Below are positions 1-6,092 of a stretch of DNA of 7,621 nt, in pieces. A program made the translations under genes and the position numbers. The notes below the pieces were generated by a model. That model saw only the letters and a list, made by a program, of their open reading frames with translations, was not told the origin of the DNA and searched no databases. Numbering within the stretch: position 1 is the stretch's first letter; each line of letters begins with the position of its first letter. This DNA comes from Paracoccaceae bacterium (GTDB lineage Bacteria; Pseudomonadota; Alphaproteobacteria; Rhodobacterales; Rhodobacteraceae): assembly GCA_009920815.1 (NCBI GenBank), contig RFZH01000111.1, positions 1 through 7,621 on the forward strand, given 5' to 3'.

Positions 1-572
1 CGGTTTAACAATGTAAAGCGGTTATGGTTTATCATCACATCAAAGTCCCAGTCCCGTAACAGCGGCAACATAATGTCGACTTTACCCATCGCAAGACCAA
101 CGCAGGTCGCTAGCCCTTCGTCACGCATCTTGAACAATTCATCTAAAGCACCACCTTTTTGCGTGATTTCAGATAAATCACGGCCATGCTCTGGATCATG
201 GAGATGTAAAATATCAATCTTTTCGATGCCCAGCGCTTGCAAACTTTCTTCGATAGAGCGCCGCGCATCAGATGCAGTGAAGCTATTATTTGTCATGTTC
301 CGGTCAAGCTTAGTTGAAATGACCATCCCACGAGGGAGCCCCCCATGCCGTGCAATTGCTTTACCAATGCGCGCTTCGCTCTGGCCCAAGCCATAATTTC
401 GCGAGCTATCTAACATATTGACGGGGCTTGCAAAAACAGCATCAAGCGCCATCTGAGCGCGCTCTTCTGATACACTGTAACCATAGGTATCTGGCATATT
501 ACCCAAAGCAGATGTACCAAAACTTAGCGATGTTACGAAAACGCCCGAATTTTTAATCTCTCTTTTTTCCAT
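1..572 (-). CDS. Aldo/keto reductase, D-threo-aldose (L-fucose) 1-dehydrogenase type; 3' end outside window
   Basis: This gene reads leftward off the window; the first 190 codons are visible. The translation starts MEKREIKNSGVFVTSLSFGT and has the aldo/keto reductase tetrad: D55 and Y60 (LDSSRNYG), K88 (STKL) and H125 (LHLHDPE). The later stretch NHNRFTLLN (about 182-190) resembles the subgroup that oxidises sugars at C1, such as D-threo-aldose/L-fucose dehydrogenase, or pyridoxal dehydrogenase. The family has a (beta/alpha)8 barrel, uses NAD(P) and is cytosolic. The start ATG is at 572-570, preceded by AGGGA at 583-579 with 6 nt spacing; this site overlaps the stop codon of the upstream SDR gene, implying translational coupling. 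It is third in the lacI-SDR-AKR operon, so it probably catalyses one oxidation step of the sugar sensed by that regulator. The family call is firm; the substrate is inference. The C-terminal cofactor-binding part lies outside the window. Confidence 0.88.
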   Translation of the reverse strand, partial: MEKREIKNSGVFVTSLSFGTSALGNMPDTYGYSVSEERAQMALDAVFASPVNMLDSSRNYGLGQSEARIGKAIARHGGLPRGMVISTKLDRNMTNNSFTASDARRSIEESLQALGIEKIDILHLHDPEHGRDLSEITQKGGALDELFKMRDEGLATCVGLAMGKVDIMLPLLRDWDFDVMINHNRFTLLN

Positions 573-581
573 GCTCTTTCC

Positions 582-1469
582 CTAAATGTAATCACGCCAA
601 TTATGACGCTGAACAAAGCCAAGCATTTTACGGATTTTTTGATTGCTCAAAAGCGCTTCATTACCCTTCAATTCACGGGAACGCGATGCCGTTGGGAAAT
701 AGGTATCAGCCAACTCAGCCGCAGGAATATCAATCGAGTTTTCATCGTTTGTCGCATTGAATACTTGGTACCCGAGCCCATCTTTCTTGAGGCATAGGTC
801 GACGATTTGACCCAAATCGCGTGCATCAATATGACTAAAGAAATTGCGCCGGCGCGTTTTTGGATCCAAGGCAAAGTTTGGAAAATTCTTATATTCATGC
901 GGTTCAATCACATTCCCAATCCTTAGCCCATAAATGTCGATACCCGATCTTTTTTGAAAGGATCGCGCAGTTGCTTCATTCACAACTTTGGATAGGGCAT
1001 AGCTATCAGGTGGATTGGTATCACATGTTTCATCAACGGGAATCGCAGATGGATTCACGTCGCCGTCAGCAAAGCAAACACCATAAGTGGTCTCAGATGA
1101 GGCGAAAATCACCTTGCGGATACCCAATTTTACCGCAGCCTCAATAATGTTATACGTCCCCATGACATTGACACGATAAATTTCGTTGTCAGGCGCGCGC
1201 AAAATACAGGGTATCGCCGCAAAGTGGACCACTGCATCATAAGGCAGAACACCCCTTCCATGGTCAAGGTCATCAAAATGACTATAACCCGACAAGGCAT
1301 TAAACACTTGACCACTGTCTGTAATGTCCGTTTTCAGATCAAGTATGCCGTCAATACCAGCCGCAACCATATCCAGGTTCACGATACGATGTCCCTGATC
1401 TTGCAAATACCGCATTGCATGCTTTCCTGCTTTACCGGAACCGCCTGTGAATATTATCCGCTTTCCCAT
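582..1469 (-). CDS. Extended SDR, NAD-dependent epimerase/dehydratase family oxidoreductase
   Basis: This 295-residue protein begins with the Rossmann signature TGGSGKAG (8-15), the TGxxGxxG pattern of extended short-chain dehydrogenases. HFAAIP (82-87), NVMGTYNIIEAA (101-112), the active-site serine region FASSETTYG (122-130) and the catalytic pair Y157/K161 (DSYALSK) follow in the right order. D33 in IVNLDM, at the end of the second strand, suggests NAD rather than NADP. Length is normal. The family includes UDP-sugar epimerases and uronate dehydrogenases. Lying between a LacI regulator and an aldo/keto reductase, a role as a sugar or sugar-acid dehydrogenase is more likely than nucleotide-sugar synthesis, but this is inference. 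The start ATG at 1469-1467 has AGGACGG at 1484-1478 with 8 nt spacing; the motif overlaps the stop of the regulator gene, which suggests coupled translation. The protein appears intact and cytosolic. Confidence 0.88.
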   Translation of the reverse strand: MGKRIIFTGGSGKAGKHAMRYLQDQGHRIVNLDMVAAGIDGILDLKTDITDSGQVFNALSGYSHFDDLDHGRGVLPYDAVVHFAAIPCILRAPDNEIYRVNVMGTYNIIEAAVKLGIRKVIFASSETTYGVCFADGDVNPSAIPVDETCDTNPPDSYALSKVVNEATARSFQKRSGIDIYGLRIGNVIEPHEYKNFPNFALDPKTRRRNFFSHIDARDLGQIVDLCLKKDGLGYQVFNATNDENSIDIPAAELADTYFPTASRSRELKGNEALLSNQKIRKMLGFVQRHNWRDYI

Positions 1470-1482
1470 GATATTTACCGTC

Positions 1483-2499
1483 CTAATTGTCGCAGTTGTA
1501 TTTTGTATGTACCAAGATGTGGCTGGATCGAGAACGCGGTTTTATCGCATTATGTGCATCTTTTATGACCGTAACCGCATGCGCCACCTCATCAAAAAAA
1601 TTGTGAGAGATGACATAATTCATAACGCCATCTTCTAATAAGGTGCGGCTATGCTCGGTTAATTCATGACCAACAAAAACACAGCGCTGGCCTTGGTCGA
1701 ATTGTGCAAGCGCACGTGCAACACCACGATTAGCGCCTGCGACATTGTAAATCGCCGCAGGCAACCCATGGGTTTTGAAATATCCCATGATCTGTTGATA
1801 GGTTTGGTCTGCTGTATCGTTTGAAAATACACGCTCATCAATTTTTAAATGTGAGAAATCAGCACGAAGCGCACGGCGAAATCCCATTTCACGTTCTTGC
1901 TGGCATCGAAAGGCAACGCTCATGACCAGCAAAACGTTGCCTTTTTCTGTTGATACGGCATTCCCTATCAATTGTCCTGCAACCGAACCCGCAGCATATT
2001 GATCATTCCCAACATAGGCCGAGCGCCGCGAACTGGGCAGGTCTGTGGTCAAACAAACAACAGGAATTTGGAGGGACTCCAACCGTCGGATTGCACGATT
2101 AATTGCGGGGTGTTCGCGGGCGGTTACCATTACGCCATCAGCTTGACCACCCAATGTTTCCAAGTGTCGGGCAAAGGTTACTGGATCTGATTCAAAAGTG
2201 GTTTCGTAGTGTCCTGTAATAAAGACATTTGGAAGGGTGCGATTTGCCCTGTCCATTGCGCCGCGCATTTGCGCGTTAAATGTTTCACCTGACTCGCAAA
2301 ATAAAACGATATTCCGGGTTCGTCCCGGATCCTTGCGTTCTTGGCTAAGCTTTTCAAATGCTGCGATGACGCGTAAGCGCGTACTCTCTCGCACGCCAGG
2401 CCGTTTATTAAGAACCCGATCAACAGTTGCTGGTGCTACGTTTGCGGCCTCAGCAACCTCTTTTACGGTTGGACCGCGCCATCCATCATTCATGTCCAT
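1483..2499 (-). CDS. LacI-family transcriptional regulator
   Basis: This 338-residue regulator opens with a LacI-type helix-turn-helix at residues 11-31, with the recognition segment VAPATVDRVLN, followed by GVRESTRLRVIAA. A periplasmic-binding-protein-like sugar-sensing domain follows from about residue 62 (RNIVLFCES), with typical pieces such as GGQADGVMV (117-125), IPVVCLTTDLP (145-155), YVGNDQYAAGSVAGQ (162-176) and CVFVGHEL (273-280). The linker at about 48-60 (AAFEKLSQERKDPG) lacks the usual GYxPNxxAR hinge-helix pattern; some members with the ATVDRVLN recognition helix also deviate there. The start at 2499 is supported by GGAAA at 2511-2507, 7 nt upstream. It is first in an operon with the SDR and aldo/keto reductase genes and divergent from the Gfo/Idh/MocA gene, so it most likely controls both directions from the shared region and regulates itself. 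Its effector is probably a sugar, identity unknown. Confidence 0.93.
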   Translation of the reverse strand: MDMNDGWRGPTVKEVAEAANVAPATVDRVLNKRPGVRESTRLRVIAAFEKLSQERKDPGRTRNIVLFCESGETFNAQMRGAMDRANRTLPNVFITGHYETTFESDPVTFARHLETLGGQADGVMVTAREHPAINRAIRRLESLQIPVVCLTTDLPSSRRSAYVGNDQYAAGSVAGQLIGNAVSTEKGNVLLVMSVAFRCQQEREMGFRRALRADFSHLKIDERVFSNDTADQTYQQIMGYFKTHGLPAAIYNVAGANRGVARALAQFDQGQRCVFVGHELTEHSRTLLEDGVMNYVISHNFFDEVAHAVTVIKDAHNAIKPRSRSSHILVHTKYNCDN

Positions 2500-2596
2500 C
2501 GCATGGTTTCCATTTCTAAAGGCGGCCGTTTGACCCGATATACCTGAACCATGAAAAATTCATATAACGGTCAGATCTATGATAGCCGCTAGCAAC

Positions 2597-2625
2597 TTGA
2601 TTATGGTATACCAAAATGACACTAT
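2597..2625 (+). promoter_or_regulatory. Weak candidate promoter for the Gfo/Idh/MocA gene
   Basis: TTGATT (2597-2602) matches four of six -35 positions. The best -10 at 17 bp spacing is CACTAT (2620-2625), three of six. If real, the TGGTATACCA palindrome lies in the promoter spacer and the long inverted repeat covers the -10 and the transcription start, the usual geometry for repression. The call is tentative because the -10 is poor. Confidence 0.25.
2604..2613. promoter_or_regulatory. Palindrome TGGTATACCA, candidate operator
   Basis: This is a perfect 10-bp palindrome. It extends to 2601-2616 with one mismatched pair (TTATGGTATACCAAAA). It closely resembles the core of E. coli ExuR/UxuR operators (TTGGTATACCAA-like) and other FadR-type GntR sites, rather than the central-CG form typical of LacI-family operators. 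No GntR regulator is in the window. The palindrome is directly visible; the assignment to a regulator is inference. Confidence 0.45.
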
Positions 2626-2648
2626 TGCGCAAACACGCAATAGTGTCA
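2617..2648. repeat. Perfect 13-bp inverted repeat, candidate operator or 5'-UTR hairpin
   Basis: The left arm TGACACTATTGCG (2617-2629) and right arm CGCAATAGTGTCA (2636-2648) are exact reverse complements, separated by six bases (CAAACA). A second, nested 8-bp palindrome with a central CG, TTGCGCAA, lies at 2625-2632; that core is common in LacI-family operators. The element ends 24 bp before the Gfo/Idh/MocA start codon. It may be the operator of the adjacent LacI regulator, or a stem-loop in the leader RNA. No T-run follows on the plus strand, so it is not a rightward intrinsic terminator. Confidence 0.7.
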
Positions 2649-2672
2649 CGTCGCAAAATAAAGGAAGTTCGC

Positions 2673-3581
2673 ATGCAGAAAATTCGTTATGCCGTGATCG
2701 GAGCCGGCTGGATTTCACAAGAGGCCTTTATTCCATCTGTCGCGAACACAGGAAATTCTAAAGTTACAGCCATTATCAGTGGAGATACAGAAAAGGCACG
2801 CACTTTGGCCGATTTCCACGACATTGAGCACGTTTATCACTATGATGCATTAGAAACGGCGCTGCTGGACGATGTTTTTGATGTGGCCTATATTGCTTTG
2901 CCGAATTCACTGCACGCGCGATATTCAATATTATGTGCAAACGCTGGCAAACACATTTTGGTTGAAAAGCCATTGGCAGTAACAATCGAAGAATCAAAAG
3001 CGATGATCGCAGCAGCCAAGACCAACAACGTTTATCTGATGACGGCATACCGCTTGCATCATGATCCGGCGACGCTGACGTTTTATGACCGCATATGGCG
3101 CGGTGACATTGGCGATGTTCGTTTTTTTTCATCGGTTTTTTCCTTTAACGCAGACCAGGGAAACCATCGCCTTAAGGCCGAACATTGGGGTGGCCCGCTA
3201 CAAGATTTAGGGGTTTATTGCATCAATGCAGCGCGGCATGTGTTTCAAGACGAACCAATCGCTGTCACCGCCGTCAAATCACAAGGCGATCAAGACACTA
3301 GGTTTACCGAAATAGAGGAAACCTATGCCGTCACATTAACATTTCCGCGCGGGCGCATCGCACAATTCATTGCAAGCTTTGGCGCAGACCAAACTGATGT
3401 AATGACAGTCGTTGGGACAAAAGGCGCGCTAGAGATGTCACCAGGTTATCAGTTTCAATATGGCTACAGCATAAAGCATAGGAAACCTAGAAAGGCGCGA
3501 CAGACGCCCCCACTTGGAAAATGCCCGGGCGATTCCAATTACGCAAAAACGGCTTGTTCTGTGATCTGGCGAGAGCTTTGA
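2673..3581 (+). CDS. Gfo/Idh/MocA-family oxidoreductase (glucose-fructose-oxidoreductase-like), probably C-terminally damaged
   Basis: The product is 302 residues from the ATG at 2673. This start is chosen because AAGGAAG (2661-2667) lies 5 nt upstream and the protein then opens directly with the Rossmann strand (RYAVIGAGWIS, 5-15). An upstream ATG at 2616 would start inside an inverted repeat and has no ribosome binding site. The EKP motif with its catalytic lysine is at 98-100, AYRLHHDPATL at 125-135, and the substrate-domain motif GGPLQDLGVYCINAAR at 173-188 carries D178 and Y182. These resemble glucose-fructose oxidoreductase and D-xylose dehydrogenase relatives, which oxidise sugars with NAD(P). 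Family members are usually 330-390 residues. Here the match runs to about residue 270 (GYSIKHR) and the last 32 residues are basic and unlike the family, pointing to a frameshift and loss of the C-terminal strand and helix. It may be a pseudogene. It is divergent from the lacI operon. Confidence 0.85.
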   Translation: MQKIRYAVIGAGWISQEAFIPSVANTGNSKVTAIISGDTEKARTLADFHDIEHVYHYDALETALLDDVFDVAYIALPNSLHARYSILCANAGKHILVEKPLAVTIEESKAMIAAAKTNNVYLMTAYRLHHDPATLTFYDRIWRGDIGDVRFFSSVFSFNADQGNHRLKAEHWGGPLQDLGVYCINAARHVFQDEPIAVTAVKSQGDQDTRFTEIEETYAVTLTFPRGRIAQFIASFGADQTDVMTVVGTKGALEMSPGYQFQYGYSIKHRKPRKARQTPPLGKCPGDSNYAKTACSVIWREL

Positions 3582-3591
3582 TCATGAATGT

Positions 3592-5106
3592 TCAATCAAA
3601 CCGACCACCCAGCATTCGATTGATAGGCGTATAATCATCCTCAAAGAGGACTGCCCCATCAATCATAGCCAGCTGCTGGGTAAAAAGAGGATCGAACGCA
3701 GAAAACTGCATCAAATCCGGTGAATTAAAGGTGATTGTGTCAAAATCAAGCGGCTGCGCACCGGCCACAACGATGAATACTAGACGCTCTCCTGGTTCGG
3801 GACGTTTTGCTTGTGTCCATATCTCGACATTTGGAAAAACAGCGGCCAATGTTTTAGCGACAGAACCAATGACCAGCATGCTATCGCTATAATCAATGAC
3901 GTTCATCAAATAATGACCATTCGGGCTCAACTTGCTTTGAACCAGTTCGAAAAATTCACGTGTGATCAAATGCTCGGGTACTGCGATGTCCGTGAATGCA
4001 TCGCCGATAATGACGTCATAGGTCCGCGCGGTCGCCCCTAGGTATCGGCGCGCGTCTTGGTGAACGATGTGATCTTGACTAGGATCATACCAAAAATGAT
4101 CTTGGGCAGCTTTTGTCACGCTTGGGTCAATTTCAGCAATGGTGACTTGGGCCTTTGGAAACAAACTCTGCCACTTGCGTGGAATGGAATAGGTTCCACC
4201 ACCGATGAAAAATGCTGAAAAAGCACTATCAGAAACCAGCTTTAACGCAATATGATCCAGCGCGGCGGCATGGTCTGTGTACATCGTCATTGGATCATTT
4301 TGTGCCGCTATACCGTGAACAAGGTGATCCAGAACCATCCCACGACGGCCATCCGAAATATCTACCACGCGTATGCAAAAATAATCTGTCTCGTCCGTAC
4401 AGACAGCAGGCATCGCCTGAAGTCCACCAGCCAGCAGTATGGTCGCCACACCACCGCCTATCACCGCCAAAGTCGATTTGGTCCGCCATCCGTAGGCAAT
4501 CACCCAAAACATAACCGCAAGAACGGAATACACGCATACGATCAACGCCAATGTCAGGGATGATCCCAGCCAAGCTATGAATATAAAACCGGACGCCAAG
4601 GTGCCAACAATTGCCCCAATGGCACCAGCCGCATACATTATTCCCAATCTGTGCGCTGCTTTTTCTGGATTGATATCCATAATAATCTGGGTCAGCACAG
4701 GCGCAGGTATCCCAGCACACAACGACGGCACAAAAAATGCGGCCATGCTTAAAACCAAAATGGCACCGACCTGACCATCAAAAGTGGCAAGCGCATAACC
4801 TGAAACCGCGCGCAATATCCAAATAATAAGCGCACTCGAAAGCGCGGCGCCCAGCATCCAAATGGCCGTTTCCGCAAGAGCGCGCTGGGACGATTTGGCC
4901 GCGACATGCCCCCCTATCCAGTGACCCAATGAAAATCCTGCCAACACGACCGCTATTATAGACGTCCAAGTGTAGAGGGACATTCCAACATAGGGTGCGA
5001 TCACCCTGCCTGCGACCACTTCAACAACCATAGAAGCAGCGGAGACCAAAACCTGCGCTGTGATCAAAATAACGCTTAGATGGGACAATTTTTTCAAGTG
5101 TTCCAT
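3592..5106 (-). CDS. Membrane protein with C-terminal spermidine-synthase-like (SAM-fold) domain
   Basis: The product is 504 residues from the ATG at 5106, chosen because AAGGA (5117-5113) lies 6 nt upstream; the frame is open to a TTG at 5163, but that adds 19 residues without a site. The first ~233 residues hold about seven hydrophobic segments (near 12-38, 46-66, 77-101, 113-138, 154-181, 182-207, 211-233). The rest resembles spermidine synthase/methyltransferase folds: FFIGGGTYSIPR at 299-310, acidic ribose-binding EIDP at 325-328, DARRYL at 351-356, YDVIIGDAF at 363-371, and near the end EDDYTPINRML (489-499), a tail common in these fused proteins. The GGG loop lacks the GGGDG of true spermidine synthases, so real polyamine synthesis is doubtful and the substrate is unknown. 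It is likely anchored in the inner membrane. It lies 62 bp downstream of modA on the same strand, perhaps co-transcribed, and is convergent with the Gfo/Idh/MocA gene, 10 bp away. Confidence 0.85.
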   Translation of the reverse strand: MEHLKKLSHLSVILITAQVLVSAASMVVEVVAGRVIAPYVGMSLYTWTSIIAVVLAGFSLGHWIGGHVAAKSSQRALAETAIWMLGAALSSALIIWILRAVSGYALATFDGQVGAILVLSMAAFFVPSLCAGIPAPVLTQIIMDINPEKAAHRLGIMYAAGAIGAIVGTLASGFIFIAWLGSSLTLALIVCVYSVLAVMFWVIAYGWRTKSTLAVIGGGVATILLAGGLQAMPAVCTDETDYFCIRVVDISDGRRGMVLDHLVHGIAAQNDPMTMYTDHAAALDHIALKLVSDSAFSAFFIGGGTYSIPRKWQSLFPKAQVTIAEIDPSVTKAAQDHFWYDPSQDHIVHQDARRYLGATARTYDVIIGDAFTDIAVPEHLITREFFELVQSKLSPNGHYLMNVIDYSDSMLVIGSVAKTLAAVFPNVEIWTQAKRPEPGERLVFIVVAGAQPLDFDTITFNSPDLMQFSAFDPLFTQQLAMIDGAVLFEDDYTPINRMLGGRFD

Positions 5107-5168
5107 TTGCAATCCTTCGTTTCCAAGCATCAAAAGCATTTGGCATTTTCGTCCCGCAAACAAGATAG

Positions 5169-5927
5169 CTAATTTTTTGCCATCGGTACGATAAAGCCGT
5201 ATTTTTCAAAGATCTCAAGCGCGGTGCGAGATATCACAAAGTTATAAAACTCCTGTGATATCTTATTTTTAGTCAATTGGATAAGAGGATAAACTATGTG
5301 GTCATGGCTTTCATTTGGAAATCTATACACCACGCGGACGCGATCGTCTAACAAGGCGTCCGTTGCGTAAACAACCCCGAACTTTGCTTCGCCCAAGGCA
5401 ACAAATTGCAATGCTGTGCGCACATTATCAGCCTGAACAACATAAGGTTCGACGCTTGGCCACATGCCTAAAAATGTCAATGACGCCTTGCCATAAATTC
5501 CTGCAGGCACTGATGATAACATGGCCATCGCAATGGTGTCAGGAAAATTCATGTTCTCGGTCAATTTGGCGATATCATCAAAAGGTAAAATGTCGATATC
5601 GCTAGTGACCAGAACCAGGCTATTTTCTGCAATGTCCTTTCGCGCGACAATCGTTGCTGGAACCTGCTTTTCAATGTAATCTGCCCATGCAACGTTTGCA
5701 GATAGAAACAAATCAGCGGGCGCGCCGTTTTCAATTTGTCGCGCCAATGTTGATGACCCTGCGGTAACAACCGTCACCGTGTTTTGCGTCGCAATCTCAA
5801 ATTCTTTGGCAATATCTTTAATAACGGTGCCAATGCTGGAAGCCGCAAAAATCGTGATCGTCTCCGATACGGCTGAAACAGGGCACAGTATGCAAAAAAG
5901 GGCAAATAAATACCTATTGATTAACAT
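5169..5927 (-). CDS. modA: Molybdate ABC transporter substrate-binding protein ModA
   Basis: ModA captures molybdate (and usually tungstate) in the periplasm and hands it to the ModBC transporter. From the ATG at 5927 it is 252 residues, a normal length. It begins with a signal peptide (LFALFCILCPVSA, cleavage near VSA/VSE), and the mature part begins around TITIFAASS. All five oxyanion-binding residues known from E. coli ModA (S12, S39, A125, V152, Y170) have counterparts: S31 in FAASS, S58 in AGSSTLARQ, A142 in VPAGIYGK, V169 in DNVRTAL and Y187 in GVVYATDA. ENGAPADLFLSAN is also typical. The start is uncertain: an in-frame GTG at 5942 has GGGG 6 nt upstream and would add RRRS, and an ATG at 5954 also exists. 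No modB or modC is adjacent: the downstream gene is a SpeE-like membrane protein and the upstream gene is divergent gndA, so the partner transporter must be elsewhere. Confidence 0.93.
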   Translation of the reverse strand: MLINRYLFALFCILCPVSAVSETITIFAASSIGTVIKDIAKEFEIATQNTVTVVTAGSSTLARQIENGAPADLFLSANVAWADYIEKQVPATIVARKDIAENSLVLVTSDIDILPFDDIAKLTENMNFPDTIAMAMLSSVPAGIYGKASLTFLGMWPSVEPYVVQADNVRTALQFVALGEAKFGVVYATDALLDDRVRVVYRFPNESHDHIVYPLIQLTKNKISQEFYNFVISRTALEIFEKYGFIVPMAKN

Positions 5928-5990
5928 CGATCTGCGTCTCACATGACACCCCATAAACACTTTGATGTACTATCAATCTATATTTGAGGA

Positions 5991-6003
5991 ATGTAAATTA
6001 CAT
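5991..6003. promoter_or_regulatory. 13-bp palindrome ATGTAAATTACAT, candidate operator
   Basis: Six-base arms ATGTAA and TTACAT are exact reverse complements around a single central A. It lies upstream of both modA and the gndA promoter, so a bound protein could affect either gene. It is AT-rich and short, so chance is possible. The regulator is unknown. Confidence 0.35.
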
Positions 6004-6030
6004 GCGTTTGAAACAGGCTCGAATTAAAAA

Positions 6031-6059
6031 TTGAACCACTTGGAATACCCATGTATACC
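6031..6059 (+). promoter_or_regulatory. Candidate sigma-70-type promoter of gndA
   Basis: TTGAAC (6031-6036) and TATACC (6054-6059) are separated by exactly 17 bp, each matching four of six consensus positions, with TG just before the -10. Transcription would begin near 6066, after the first in-frame ATG at 6051, which supports translation from 6093 and gives a leader of about 27 nt. Confidence 0.5.
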
Positions 6060-6082
6060 GCTAACATTACAGTCATTTTTTC

Positions 6083-6088
6083 GGGGGA
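6083..6088 (+). promoter_or_regulatory. Ribosome binding site that decides the gndA start
   Basis: GGGGGA lies 4 nt before the ATG at 6093. The upstream in-frame ATG at 6051 would precede the predicted transcription start and add 14 residues before the Rossmann strand that relatives lack. Confidence 0.55.
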
Positions 6089-6092
6089 CCCT

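Larger units (their letters stand above)
2500..2672. promoter_or_regulatory. Divergent control region between the lacI operon and the Gfo/Idh/MocA gene
   Basis: This 173-bp spacer separates two divergent starts and should hold both promoters. It contains the palindrome TGGTATACCA (2604-2613), a perfect 13-bp inverted repeat (2617-2629 / 2636-2648), a smaller AT-rich inverted repeat ATGAA-aaa-TTCAT (2551-2563) and the ribosome binding site AAGGAAG (2661-2667). A rightward promoter candidate is TTGATT at 2597-2602 with a poor -10 (CACTAT, 2620-2625) 17 bp downstream. I could not pick a convincing leftward promoter. The arrangement fits regulation by the adjacent LacI protein, which is an inference. 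Confidence 0.6.
5928..6092. promoter_or_regulatory. Divergent control region between modA and gndA
   Basis: This 165-bp spacer (a little shorter if modA starts upstream) holds a good rightward promoter at 6031-6059, the odd palindrome ATGTAA-A-TTACAT at 5991-6003, and a looser inverted repeat TTGAT-gtact-ATCAA at 5962-5976. I see no clear ModE-type operator and no molybdenum-cofactor riboswitch-like fold, although that cannot be excluded by eye. The leftward promoter for modA is not evident. Confidence 0.55.

Noticed and set aside
73..396. Plus-strand open frame of 107 codons
   Set aside because: It is antisense to the aldo/keto reductase gene, whose minus-strand translation carries the catalytic tetrad.
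2617..2648. The 13-bp inverted repeat as an intrinsic terminator
   Set aside because: No T-run follows on the plus strand, and only TTTT follows on the minus strand inside a divergent promoter region where a terminator would have no gene to end.
2616..2672. Upstream ATG at 2616 as the start of the Gfo/Idh/MocA protein
   Set aside because: It falls at the edge of the 13-bp inverted repeat, has no ribosome binding site, and adds 19 basic residues before the Rossmann strand; the ATG at 2673 has AAGGAAG at ideal spacing.
3582..3591. Bidirectional terminator between the convergent genes
   Set aside because: Only 10 bp separate the two stop codons and no stem-loop is visible there.
4212..4774. 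Several overlapping open frames on both strands within the SpeE-like gene
   Set aside because: They are out-of-frame shadows with cysteine-, histidine- or arginine-rich translations and no motif, while the minus-strand frame shows clear membrane segments and SAM-fold motifs.
5107..5163. TTG at 5163 as the start of the SpeE-like membrane protein
   Set aside because: A rare start with no binding site; AAGGA sits 6 nt before the ATG at 5106.
6051..6092. ATG at 6051 as the gndA start
   Set aside because: It would precede the predicted transcription start and add 14 residues absent from relatives; numbering from 6093 puts the catalytic residues one below sheep enzyme positions.
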